Notes: generated from the sequence alone by a model not told the origin. A stretch of 15,025 bases of DNA from Oscillospiraceae bacterium (GCA_017456105.1 JAFTKA010000024.1:1-15025); one strand, 5' to 3'; positions 7,478-13,933 are shown, numbered from the stretch's first letter. A program made the numbers and translations.

Positions 7478-8056
7478 ATGAAAGAGAACACCAGAAACAA
7501 AACCCTTATGGCAACCAAAACCATCGTCTATTGTGCTATGCTGATCGCATTGAGTATTGTTATGGCACGGGTCTTGTCTTTTGCCACACCGGACGGAATT
7601 CGTTGGTCGTTGGATAAATTCCCCCTGTTTTTGGCAGGAATGTTTTTTGGACCGCTGGCAGGTGCGTTGACCGGATTTGCCGCTGATTTCCTGGGTAGTT
7701 TGATGCAATTCGGCTTTAACCCTTTGCTGTGCCTGCCTGCAATTTTGTACGGATTGTTTGGTGGACTGTTGCGTCGATACATTCAGAAGAACCCCTCAAT
7801 CTTCCGTTTGGCTTTCAGTTACCTGTTCCCGATCGTCATTGGTTCCATTTTGTGTCAGAGCTGTGCACTGGCCTATTTTTACTTTGACGGTGCATACCTA
7901 AAGGGTGTTTTGTATTATTTAAGCACTCGTAGTGTCCAGTTTGCCATTATGCTGGTAGTGGAAGTATTGATCATCTATATGCTGATGAAAACCAATGTCT
8001 TTACCCGATTGGGCGTATGGCCACCCAAACTCAAAAAAGAAAGGAAGTCTGCCTAA
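7478..8056 (+). CDS. folT: Folate-specific ECF transporter S component
   Basis: 192 residues from ATG at 7478, preceded by GGAGG (7465-7469) at 8 bases. An in-frame ATG at 7463 overlaps that ribosome binding site, so I reject it. The protein is strongly hydrophobic, with about five to six membrane segments. It carries IRWSLDKFPLFLAGMFFGPL (41-60) followed by GALTGFAADFLG (62-73), the pattern of the folate-family S component (Arg near the ligand site, then GP-x2-G and the conserved Asp). It ends in a basic tail. S components bind the vitamin outside and work with a shared EcfA-EcfA'-EcfT energising module, which is not in this window. Folate specificity is supported by the upstream THF riboswitch and by folC starting directly at the next base. 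Confidence 0.93.
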   Translation: MKENTRNKTLMATKTIVYCAMLIALSIVMARVLSFATPDGIRWSLDKFPLFLAGMFFGPLAGALTGFAADFLGSLMQFGFNPLLCLPAILYGLFGGLLRRYIQKNPSIFRLAFSYLFPIVIGSILCQSCALAYFYFDGAYLKGVLYYLSTRSVQFAIMLVVEVLIIYMLMKTNVFTRLGVWPPKLKKERKSA

Positions 8057-9331
8057 ATGACTGCTGAACAGGCAATTGAATATATCCACTCCAAATTTTG
8101 GAAGGGCAGTATCCCCGGTTTGGGCCGGACGCAAACCCTGCTTAACAAAATGGGCAACCCCCAGAACAGCCTGAAGTTTATCCATATTGCCGGCACCAAC
8201 GGCAAGGGCTCTACCGCCGCTATGACCGCCTCCATTTTGCGGAAGGCAGGCTACCGCACAGGCCTTTACACCTCTCCTTATATCTACCGTTTCCACGAGC
8301 GGATCCAGATCGACGGAGAGCAGATCAATGATGAGGATCTCATTGCCGTTACCGAATATGTTAAGCCCCTGGCAGAATCCATGGAAGAAACCCCCACGGA
8401 ATTTGAGCTGGTGTGCTGCATCGCCTTTGAGTACTTCAAGCGGAAAAACTGCGACATCGTGGTGCTGGAAGTGGGCATGGGCGGTGAATTTGATGCCACC
8501 AATGTGATTAAGACCCCCGAGGTGGCCGTGATCACCAACATCGGTCTTGACCATACGGATTATCTGGGCTCTACCGTCGAGGAGATCGCCCGCACCAAGG
8601 CAGGCATTTTTAAGGAGAACGGCCACGCGGTTATCTACCGGGGAACGCCTTCTGTGGAAAAAGTCTTTGAGGACGTGTGCCGGGATAAAAAGGTATCCCT
8701 CAAAAAGGCCGATTTTGAAGGTCTCACCCTCCGCTCCCACGACCTGTTCGGTCAGGAATTCGATTGCGGCAACAGAAAGAATATTCGTCTTCCCCTGTTG
8801 GGCGACCATCAGCTTCACAATGCGGCAGTGGTGCTGTCCGTTGCCGACACCCTGATTGAAAACGGCTGGAAGATCTCTGAGCAGAACATTTATGACGGTA
8901 TCCGGGAGGTCAGCTGGCCCGGCCGGTTTGACATTGTCAGCCGGGATCCCCTGTTTATCATCGATGGCGGCCACAATCCCCAGTGCATTGAAGCACTCAT
9001 TAAGAACATCGAAGATTATCTGCAGGATCGCAGGGTCATCGCACTGACCGGTGTGCTGGCCGACAAGGATTACGGCGATATGTATAAGCCCGTAATGCCT
9101 CTTGTGGAGCAGTTCGTCTGCATCACCCCCGACAATCCCCGGAAGCTGGAATCTACTGAGCTTGCTCTGCATCTGCAAAAAGCCGGTGCAAAGGCTACCG
9201 CCTGCGAAAGCACCCGGGAGGGCGTGATCAAGGCAATGGAACTGGCAGGAAAGGACGGCGTTGTGCTGTGCTTTGGCTCGCTGTACTCCATCGGTGCGAT
9301 CCACGACAGCCTGAAAGAAGTACTATTATAA
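8057..9331 (+). CDS. folC: Folylpolyglutamate synthase / dihydrofolate synthase
   Basis: 424 residues; the ATG directly follows the folT stop, with AGGAAG about 10 bases upstream. FolC adds glutamates to folates (and glutamate to dihydropteroate in bifunctional forms), trapping them in the cell. Visible Mur-ligase-type motifs: P-loop GTNGKGS at 46-52, SPYIYRFHERIQIDG at 73-87, LEVGMGGEFDATN at 137-149, GLDHTDYLGSTVEEIARTK at 163-181 (Lys181 is the usual carbamylated lysine), GDHQLHNA at 249-256 and DGGHNP at 303-308. Length is normal. Being behind folT and the riboswitch, it pairs uptake with retention. Whether it is bifunctional cannot be decided here, as no other folate biosynthesis gene lies in the window. 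Confidence 0.96.
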   Translation: MTAEQAIEYIHSKFWKGSIPGLGRTQTLLNKMGNPQNSLKFIHIAGTNGKGSTAAMTASILRKAGYRTGLYTSPYIYRFHERIQIDGEQINDEDLIAVTEYVKPLAESMEETPTEFELVCCIAFEYFKRKNCDIVVLEVGMGGEFDATNVIKTPEVAVITNIGLDHTDYLGSTVEEIARTKAGIFKENGHAVIYRGTPSVEKVFEDVCRDKKVSLKKADFEGLTLRSHDLFGQEFDCGNRKNIRLPLLGDHQLHNAAVVLSVADTLIENGWKISEQNIYDGIREVSWPGRFDIVSRDPLFIIDGGHNPQCIEALIKNIEDYLQDRRVIALTGVLADKDYGDMYKPVMPLVEQFVCITPDNPRKLESTELALHLQKAGAKATACESTREGVIKAMELAGKDGVVLCFGSLYSIGAIHDSLKEVLL

Positions 9332-9346
9332 TAAAGGAGAAGCCCT

Positions 9347-9778
9347 ATGCATATCCATCATGATCACGTGGCCGGCGGCCACACCCACGCTCACGAGCAT
9401 ACCCATACCCATGAGCATACCCACGACGGCGTAACCCATTCCCATGAGCATTCCCACGCCCATGAACACGATCACGCTCACCCCCATGAGCACGACCATC
9501 TGCACGATCACGGTGCAGAGCATAATCACAGCCATGGCTGCAGCGGCTCCTGCGGCAGTTGCGGCTCTTCCTGCAGCCACACCCCCATGGACGAATTGAA
9601 GGCTCTGATGAAGTATATGGTAAACCACAATGCCGCCCACGCCAAGGAGCTGGCAGATCTTGCCGGTCAGTTGGAAAAGGCCGGCAACCACGCCGCCTTT
9701 GAGCAGGTGATGGCGTCCGTATCCGATTTTGAAAAGGGCAATATGCGGCTGAGCGTCGTTCTTGCCAGTTTGGAGTAA
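9347..9778 (+). CDS. Histidine-rich metal-binding protein with a four-Cys cluster
   Basis: 143 residues from ATG at 9347, with AAGGAG (9334-9339) at 7 bases. Residues 1-78 contain 29 His, mostly as alternating His-x pairs (HTH, HEH, HDH, HSH), with Asp/Glu between. A cluster of four Cys follows at 65, 69, 72 and 76 (C-x3-C-x2-C-x3-C) in Gly/Ser-rich sequence. Residues 81-143 form an amphipathic helical domain without His clusters. There is no signal peptide, so it should be cytoplasmic. His-rich tracts are known in nickel storage or delivery proteins (HypB, SlyD, Hpn); the CooT-type gene 4 bases downstream makes nickel the best guess, with zinc or cobalt possible. I do not recognise the C-terminal domain with certainty. 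Gap to folC is 15 bases, so it belongs to the folate operon. Confidence 0.88.
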   Translation: MHIHHDHVAGGHTHAHEHTHTHEHTHDGVTHSHEHSHAHEHDHAHPHEHDHLHDHGAEHNHSHGCSGSCGSCGSSCSHTPMDELKALMKYMVNHNAAHAKELADLAGQLEKAGNHAAFEQVMASVSDFEKGNMRLSVVLASLE

Positions 9779-9782
9779 TATT

Positions 9783-9974
9783 ATGTGTCTTTCTACGGTT
9801 TATAAAAACAAGATGGCCCCGGAGGCCATGGTGATGAACAATGTTATGCGGATTGAGTGCAAGGACGGCCAGGTGATCCTGACAGACCTGATGGAACGGT
9901 CCGTTACCATTGAGGGCTTTTTGGAATCTGCCAACCTGGTGGACGGCTACGTGGTAGTCCGAACCGCTGATTAA
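9783..9974 (+). CDS. cooT: CooT-type small nickel-binding protein
   Basis: 63 residues from ATG at 9783, with TGGAG 7 bases upstream inside the preceding gene. An upstream in-frame TTG at 9762 would overlap that gene and displace the N-terminal Met-Cys, so I reject it. The protein begins MCLSTVY, and the family (CooT/DUF2097-like, formerly predicted RNA-binding) is defined by this Met-Cys start; in Rhodospirillum rubrum CooT the Cys2 binds Ni(II) at a dimer interface and the protein helps nickel insertion into CO dehydrogenase. The body VMNNVMRIECKDGQVILTDL and the GFLESANLVDGYVVV ending fit the small beta-rich fold. No CO dehydrogenase gene lies in the window, so the client enzyme is unknown. 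Confidence 0.87.
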   Translation: MCLSTVYKNKMAPEAMVMNNVMRIECKDGQVILTDLMERSVTIEGFLESANLVDGYVVVRTAD

Positions 9975-9984
9975 GAATATATAC

Positions 9985-10015
9985 AAAGGGGACTGCCTGA
10001 TAGGCAGTCTCCTTT
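9985..10015 (+). terminator. Hairpin after the CooT-type gene (terminator-like)
   Basis: A 14-bp stem (AAAGGGGACTGCCT with AGGCAGTCTCCTTT, one G-T pair) around a GAT loop, 10 bases after the stop codon. The T run is short (CCTTTC), so it may act weakly, or protect the 3' end. A better terminator follows at 10039. Confidence 0.7.
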
Positions 10016-10034
10016 CAAACTATCTATAAAGAAT

Positions 10035-10093
10035 TGTAGGGAATGCATTTATGCATTCCGTTTTTTTCGGAACGGATAAATCCGTTCCCTACG
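10035..10093. repeat. Palindromic repeat element with twin 20-base hairpins
   Basis: Outer inverted ends GTAGGGAA (10036-10043) and TTCCCTAC (10085-10092). Inside are two self-complementary 20-base units of the same design: GGAATGCAT-TT-ATGCATTCC at 10039-10058 and GGAACGGAT-AA-ATCCGTTCC at 10069-10088, separated by a T-rich spacer. It looks like a small dispersed intergenic repeat; I remember similar GTAGGGAA-ended elements from Oscillospirales genomes, but cannot check copy number here. Confidence 0.65.
10039..10066 (+). terminator. Intrinsic terminator formed by the left hairpin of the palindromic repeat
   Basis: Stem GGAATGCAT/ATGCATTCC followed by G and seven T. This has the form of a rho-independent terminator and probably ends the folT-folC-His-rich-CooT transcript. 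Confidence 0.65.
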
Positions 10094-10157
10094 TTCAAAT
10101 CTATAATCCGGTGGAGGAACAGCTCTGTTTTGTCCTGAAAAAACCTGTCAAAACGGA

Positions 10158-10184
10158 GGGAAATGCGGGAAATTTGTGGGAAAT
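10158..10184. repeat. Three GGGAAAT direct repeats
   Basis: GGGAAAT occurs at 10158-10164, 10167-10173 and 10178-10184, with periods of 9 and 11 bases. It lies in the long region upstream of the YabE-like gene, about 200 bases before the mapped promoter. It could be a regulator binding site or simple-sequence drift; no function is shown. Confidence 0.4.
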
Positions 10185-10218
10185 TGGTTTACCATAACTG
10201 AAAAAGCCAAAAAATCCC

Positions 10219-10268
10219 AAAAGGTTACATTTTTATGACGAATTATGTAAATCAGTGTAACCTTTTTT
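10219..10268. promoter_or_regulatory. Long inverted repeat with T run upstream of the YabE-like gene
   Basis: AAAAGGTTACA (10219-10229) and TGTAACCTTTT (10256-10266) are perfect 11-base inverted repeats around a 26-base loop, followed by T. Inside, TTACAT (10225-10230) can instead pair with ATGTAA (10245-10250), so two hairpins compete for one arm. It could be a terminator with an alternative fold, or an operator. The surrounding bases 10094-10218 and 10269-10344 are A/T-rich and show no gene. Confidence 0.45.
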
Positions 10269-10385
10269 ACAATATGTAGTGGTTGGCGACAAAGTTTTTG
10301 TGCAATATTTTGTTGTTGGTTAACATAATATTTTCTTAAAAAATAGGCAAAAAGTTGCCGATTTGCCGAGTTTGACCCAAAAGAC

Positions 10386-10413
10386 TTGACTTTTTATGAA
10401 AATATGCTATAAT
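10386..10413 (+). promoter_or_regulatory. Strong extended -10 promoter of the YabE-like gene
   Basis: TTGACT (10386-10391), 16 bases, then TGC-TATAAT (TATAAT at 10408-10413) with the TGN extension. Predicted start near 10420, giving an 89-base leader before ATG at 10509. GGCAA/TTGCC words occur on both sides (10345, 10355, 10363, 10418, 10446) and may be operators. Confidence 0.85.
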
Positions 10414-10508
10414 GCTCAGGCAATCCTTTTGAGGGTTGTATTTCTTTGCCTACAAAAGATGCCGTCATTTTGACGAATGAAAATTACCATTGAAAGGAGG
10501 TTCCTTCC

Positions 10509-11579
10509 ATGAAAAAGTATGCGTCCATGTTCAAAAAGAACAGGCGGCAGATCCTGCGGTCCGCGGCTGTGTTTGTGCCGATGATCCTGGTGATCTGTAT
10601 GATGTGCATTACGGTTTTCGCAAGAAACACCTATGTGATCACGGACGGTGATCAGGTGATCGTACATACCACCTACTCCACCAATCCCAAAGAAGTTTTG
10701 AGTGAAGCAGGATTTTCTCTGGAAGAAGCCGACTCCTATACCACCGATGCCACCGAGGGTGCGGACATTGCCATCAATGTACTCCGTGCTCAGACCATCA
10801 AGCTGACCAACTGCGGTGAAGCACAGGAGCTGATCAGCTACGGCGAGACTTTGGAAGCCCTTCTGAATCGCTCCGGTATCGTTCTTTATGACGATTATGT
10901 GGTATCCCTGCCCCTGGACACCGAGACCTTTGACGGTATGGAGGTGGCCGTGGACCGTGTGGTGGAAAAACAGGAGTCCTACACGAAAGAAATTGCCTAC
11001 GAGGTCATTTACTGTGATGACCCCAACCTGCCTGCCGGTGAAGAAAAGATCCTGGCCACCGGCTCTGCCGGTCAGATCCTCTATGAGGACAGCGTGATCT
11101 ACCGTAACGCCAAGGAGGAGAACCGGACCAATCTGCGTCAGACTGTGCTGGAGCAGCCGGTCAACCAGATTGTTGCCCGTGGCACCGGCCTGGGTGGAAA
11201 CCCCGATATGCCCCTGATCGGTGATGGCGTGATCGTTCTGCCTACTGGCGAGATTTTGACCTATTACTCTGCCCGGACCTTCTCTGCCACCGCATATACC
11301 AAGACCGACGCAGGCTGCGATGACTATACCGCAACCGGCTCCCGGGTACATAAGGGTGTTGTTGCCGTTGATCCCACTGTTGTTCCCTACGGCACCCGTA
11401 TGTTCATCGTAACCAGAGATGGCTCTTATGTTTACGGTTTGGCTACCGCGGAAGACTGCGGCGGCGGCATTAAGGGCAACCACCTGGACCTGTATCACGA
11501 TACTTATGCTGAATGCATGCAGTTCGGTGTCAGGAATTGTACCGTGTACTTCCTGGGCGACGCCAACTGGAGAGAGTAA
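10509..11579 (+). CDS. yabE: YabE-like cell-wall protein: DUF348-DUF348-G5-3D domains
   Basis: 356 residues from ATG at 10509, with AGGAGG (10495-10500) at 8 bases. A basic N-terminus and one hydrophobic segment (about 19-38) form a signal or membrane anchor. Two ubiquitin-like DUF348 units follow (about 40-80 and 95-137), then a G5 domain (about 146-226) and a C-terminal 3D domain (about 254-349). The three conserved Asp of the 3D domain appear as VAVD (Asp288), AED (Asp316) and HLDLY (Asp327). Relatives (YabE, resuscitation-promoting factor-like Sps proteins) are thought to cut or remodel peptidoglycan outside the cell, with MltA-like chemistry. In Bacillus subtilis yabE lies before rnmV and ksgA; here ksgA follows directly, without rnmV, supporting the identification. 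Confidence 0.93.
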   Translation: MKKYASMFKKNRRQILRSAAVFVPMILVICMMCITVFARNTYVITDGDQVIVHTTYSTNPKEVLSEAGFSLEEADSYTTDATEGADIAINVLRAQTIKLTNCGEAQELISYGETLEALLNRSGIVLYDDYVVSLPLDTETFDGMEVAVDRVVEKQESYTKEIAYEVIYCDDPNLPAGEEKILATGSAGQILYEDSVIYRNAKEENRTNLRQTVLEQPVNQIVARGTGLGGNPDMPLIGDGVIVLPTGEILTYYSARTFSATAYTKTDAGCDDYTATGSRVHKGVVAVDPTVVPYGTRMFIVTRDGSYVYGLATAEDCGGGIKGNHLDLYHDTYAECMQFGVRNCTVYFLGDANWRE

Positions 11580-11611
11580 GCTGAGGAGAATCGAACTCCG
11601 ATAGGTTATGC

Positions 11612-11640
11612 TTGCAAATCCGCCTTTTCGTTGCTATAAT
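11612..11640 (+). promoter_or_regulatory. Promoter of ksgA, -10 in the loop of an inverted repeat
   Basis: TTGCAA (11612-11617), 17 bases, perfect TATAAT (11635-11640). Predicted start near 11647, about 20 bases before the ksgA ATG. The -10 is exactly the loop of the inverted repeat at 11616-11660. Confidence 0.65.
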
Positions 11641-11660
11641 GGCAGCGGAAAGGCGGATTT
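11616..11660. repeat. 19-bp inverted repeat flanking the ksgA -10 and covering its ribosome binding site
   Basis: Left arm 11616-11634 and right arm 11642-11660 pair at all 19 positions in RNA, with two G-U pairs; the 7-base loop is TATAATG. The right arm contains GGAAAGGCGG, the only ribosome-binding-like sequence before the ksgA ATG at 11667. A transcript starting upstream (from yabE) would fold and hide this site, while one starting from the embedded promoter would lack the left arm. Confidence 0.85.
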
Positions 11661-11666
11661 AAGTTT

Positions 11667-12536
11667 ATGATTGACGTCTGTAATATTCATGTCATGAAGC
11701 CGCTGCTTGCAGAGCACGGCTTTCATTTTTCCAAGGCAAAGGGACAGAACTTTCTGGTAGCCGGTTGGGTACCGGAGCGGATCGCTGAGGACTCCGGTGT
11801 GGACGAGACTGTGGGCGTGCTGGAAATCGGCCCGGGCATCGGCCCCCTGACCCAGCAGCTGGCTCTGCGGGCAAAAAAGGTCTGTGCTGTAGAGCTGGAC
11901 ACCCGGTTAGAACCGATTTTGAAGCTGACCGTGGGCGAATTCTCCAATTTGGAGATCCTTTGGGGCGATGTGCTGAAGCAGGATATTCCCGCATTAGTGC
12001 AGGAGAAATTTTCCGGCCTGCGGCCTATGGCCTGTGCAAACCTCCCTTACTACATCACCTCCCCCATTTTGACGGCTCTTTTGGAAGCGGACTGCTTCGA
12101 GGCCGTTACGGTGATGGTGCAAAAAGAGGTTGCTCAGCGGATCGCAGCCAAGCCCGGCTCTGCCGACTACAGTGCCTTCAGTATTTTCTGTCAGTACTAT
12201 GCCCAGCCGGAGCTGCTGTTTGACGTGCCGGCAGGTTGTTTCCTGCCCCAGCCCAAGGTTACCAGTGCGGTGATCACCCTGCGGGTGCGAAAGGAACGGC
12301 CCTGGGAGATCCTGAGTCAGGACATTTTCTTCCGCACAGTTAAGGCAAGCTTTGCTATGCGTCGCAAGACCCTGCAAAACGGCCTGGCTGCCGGCTTCCC
12401 GGAACTGGGTAAGGCCGGGGCAGCGGAAGTGATCGCAGAATGTGGCTTTGCCCCCACGGTTCGGGGTGAAACCCTGGATATTGCCCAGTTCGCGGAGCTG
12501 TCCAACGCCATCGCCAGGAGGAAGGGTCATGTTTGA
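11667..12536 (+). CDS. ksgA: 16S rRNA (adenine1518-N6/adenine1519-N6)-dimethyltransferase
   Basis: 289 residues. KsgA/RsmA dimethylates two adjacent adenines near the 3' end of 16S rRNA late in small-subunit assembly. Motifs: KGQNFL at 25-30, SAM-binding EIGPGIGPLT at 53-62, acidic VELD at 75-78, GDVL at 100-103, catalytic NLPYYITSP at 125-133, QKEVAQRI at 152-159, and SFAMRRKTLQN near the C-terminal domain. I keep ATG at 11667 because family members have about 20-25 residues before QNFL; ATG at 11694 is the alternative. The ribosome binding site (AAGGCGG, 10 bases away) is imperfect and lies in an inverted repeat. The gene overlaps the next by 8 bases. Confidence 0.96.
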   Translation: MIDVCNIHVMKPLLAEHGFHFSKAKGQNFLVAGWVPERIAEDSGVDETVGVLEIGPGIGPLTQQLALRAKKVCAVELDTRLEPILKLTVGEFSNLEILWGDVLKQDIPALVQEKFSGLRPMACANLPYYITSPILTALLEADCFEAVTVMVQKEVAQRIAAKPGSADYSAFSIFCQYYAQPELLFDVPAGCFLPQPKVTSAVITLRVRKERPWEILSQDIFFRTVKASFAMRRKTLQNGLAAGFPELGKAGAAEVIAECGFAPTVRGETLDIAQFAELSNAIARRKGHV

Positions 12537-13215
12537 ATTTCTGCTGATTGATTTAGACGATACCATTTTTGACTTTCGCGGACAGGAAAAGCTTGCCCTG
12601 CAACAGGCTTTAAGACTCTTTGGCATTGACCCCACCGAGGAGGTCTGCCACCGCTACCATCTGATCAACAAGGACCATTGGGAACGGCTGGAGCGGAAGG
12701 AGATCACCCGGGAGCAGGTGTTAGTGGGTCGTTATGGGGTGCTTTTGCAGGAGCTGGGTGTTAACAAAGATCCGGTGCAACTGGCAAGAACCTATGAAAA
12801 ATGCCTTTCGCAGGGCCACCTGTTCCTGCCGGGAGCAGTGGAGACCCTGGAAAGGCTCTATGGTAAGTATAAGCTGTACATCATTTCAAACGGCACGTCC
12901 CACGTGCAGGCCGGACGGCTGAAAAGTGCGGACATCGGCCACTTCTTTGAAGACATTTTCATCTCTCAGGAGGTGGGTGTCAACAAGCCCGACCGGGAAT
13001 TTTTTGAGCGGTGCATCGCCAGGATCCCCGGCTTCCAAAGGGAAAACGCCTTGATCGTAGGCGACAGTTTAAGCTCGGACATCTTAGGCGGCATCAACGC
13101 AGGTATCAAAACCTGCTGGGTCAACGCCCAGCGTAGGCCCGCCGATCCCCGGATTCCGGCCGACTACGAGATCGAAAGCCTGGCAGGACTTCCTGCTCTG
13201 CTGGAACGCCTATAA
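12529..13215 (+). CDS. HAD-family pyrimidine 5'-nucleotidase, YjjG type
   Basis: 228 residues from ATG at 12529, with AGGAGG (12516-12521) at 7 bases, both inside the 3' end of ksgA. HAD motifs: DLDDT at 8-12 (nucleophile Asp8, acid/base Asp10), ISNGT at 119-123, Lys153 in VNKPDREFF, and VGDSLSSDILGGINAG at 177-192 with Asp179 and Asp184. The ending ILGGINAGIKTCWVNAQRR closely follows E. coli YjjG, which hydrolyses non-canonical pyrimidine nucleotides and may clean the nucleotide pool. Substrate preference here is inferred from the family. Its TAA (13213-13215) directly abuts the stop of convergent sfsA. Confidence 0.9.
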   Translation: MFEFLLIDLDDTIFDFRGQEKLALQQALRLFGIDPTEEVCHRYHLINKDHWERLERKEITREQVLVGRYGVLLQELGVNKDPVQLARTYEKCLSQGHLFLPGAVETLERLYGKYKLYIISNGTSHVQAGRLKSADIGHFFEDIFISQEVGVNKPDREFFERCIARIPGFQRENALIVGDSLSSDILGGINAGIKTCWVNAQRRPADPRIPADYEIESLAGLPALLERL

Positions 13216-13887
13216 GCGAACCGCCACGGGCTTTCTGATCACCATGGTATTCTCCGTAACGGTGCAGTCCATGGCTATGATCTGTACCCCGGCAGCCTTC
13301 GCTTCGCGGAGGGCTTTGCCGAATGCCGGGTCGGTGGCATCATTGGGCTGAAGATATTTTACATCTGCCATCTGGATCACAAAGAGTACATAAGCTCCAT
13401 AGCCCTGCCGGGCAAGCTCCGCCAGCTCCCGCAGGTGCCTGGCACCCCGCTGGGTGGGTGCGTCCGGAAAGGCACAGATACCGTCCTGCTCCAAGGTAAC
13501 GCCCTTTACTTCCAAAAAGCAGGGCCTGCCCTCTTTTTGAAAGGCAAAATCAAACCGGGATTCCCCCCAGCGGGATTCCGGCCGGAGGTTCTCAATCTCC
13601 CCTAACCCACCGGCTAAGAGCCATTCCTTGGCAGCGGCGTTGGGGGCTTGGGAGTCCATATTGATGAGCCGTTCTCCCTTTTGCACCGCAATGAGATCAT
13701 ACCGGGTTTTGCGGGTGGGAGAATCCGCGTCCAGACACCAGACCTTTGCTCCTGCAGGGAGCAATTCCCGGCAGCGTCCGGTATTTTTTACATGGCAAAT
13801 TTCCGGTTTGCCCCCGATTTCAATATGGGCGATAAACCGGTTGGGACGGGACAGAAATATCCCGGGAACCATCTTTTCATAACGCAT
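13210..13887 (-). CDS. sfsA: SfsA family DNA/RNA nuclease (sugar fermentation stimulation protein)
   Basis: 225 residues from ATG at 13887. Family motifs: HVKNTGRCRELL at 32-43, RYDLIAVQ at 62-69, RFDF at 111-114, FLEVKGVTL at 124-132 and FPDAPTQRGARHL at 140-152. RFDF with LEVK (Asp113, Glu126, Lys128) is the nuclease-like D-ExK arrangement. E. coli SfsA was named from a maltose phenotype and is now regarded as a nucleic acid-binding or nuclease protein; its cell role is not settled. Length is normal. The ribosome binding site is weak (GGTGATG near the start). It is convergent with the HAD gene, sharing only the CTATAA hexamer that encodes both stops, and divergent from the PHP gene 46 bases away. 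Confidence 0.95.
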   Translation of the reverse strand: MRYEKMVPGIFLSRPNRFIAHIEIGGKPEICHVKNTGRCRELLPAGAKVWCLDADSPTRKTRYDLIAVQKGERLINMDSQAPNAAAKEWLLAGGLGEIENLRPESRWGESRFDFAFQKEGRPCFLEVKGVTLEQDGICAFPDAPTQRGARHLRELAELARQGYGAYVLFVIQMADVKYLQPNDATDPAFGKALREAKAAGVQIIAMDCTVTENTMVIRKPVAVRL

Positions 13888-13933
13888 AACATCACCATTT
13901 CCAGTTTAACAGGTTTTTATCAGGAGTGCAACC

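Noticed and set aside
6971..7708. Open frames on both strands across the repeat and the riboswitch (also 6859-7392)
   Set aside because: They run through a terminator, a palindromic repeat and a structured RNA; protein sequence is low in meaning and no start signal fits.
7919..9304. 461-codon minus-strand open frame opposite folC
   Set aside because: Shadow of folC, whose motifs are complete; no ribosome binding site and no recognisable domain.
9347..9550. His-rich coding repeat considered as a CRISPR or tandem DNA repeat
   Set aside because: The periodicity follows from alternating His codons in one open frame with a good ribosome binding site; there are no regular unit-spacer blocks.
10420..10508. 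Leader of the YabE-like gene considered as a c-di-AMP (ydaO-type) riboswitch
   Set aside because: Such riboswitches often precede cell-wall hydrolase genes, but the 89-base leader is too short and lacks the conserved words.
10416..11498. 360-codon minus-strand open frame opposite the YabE-like gene
   Set aside because: Antisense shadow; the plus strand has a signal segment, promoter, ribosome binding site and known domains.
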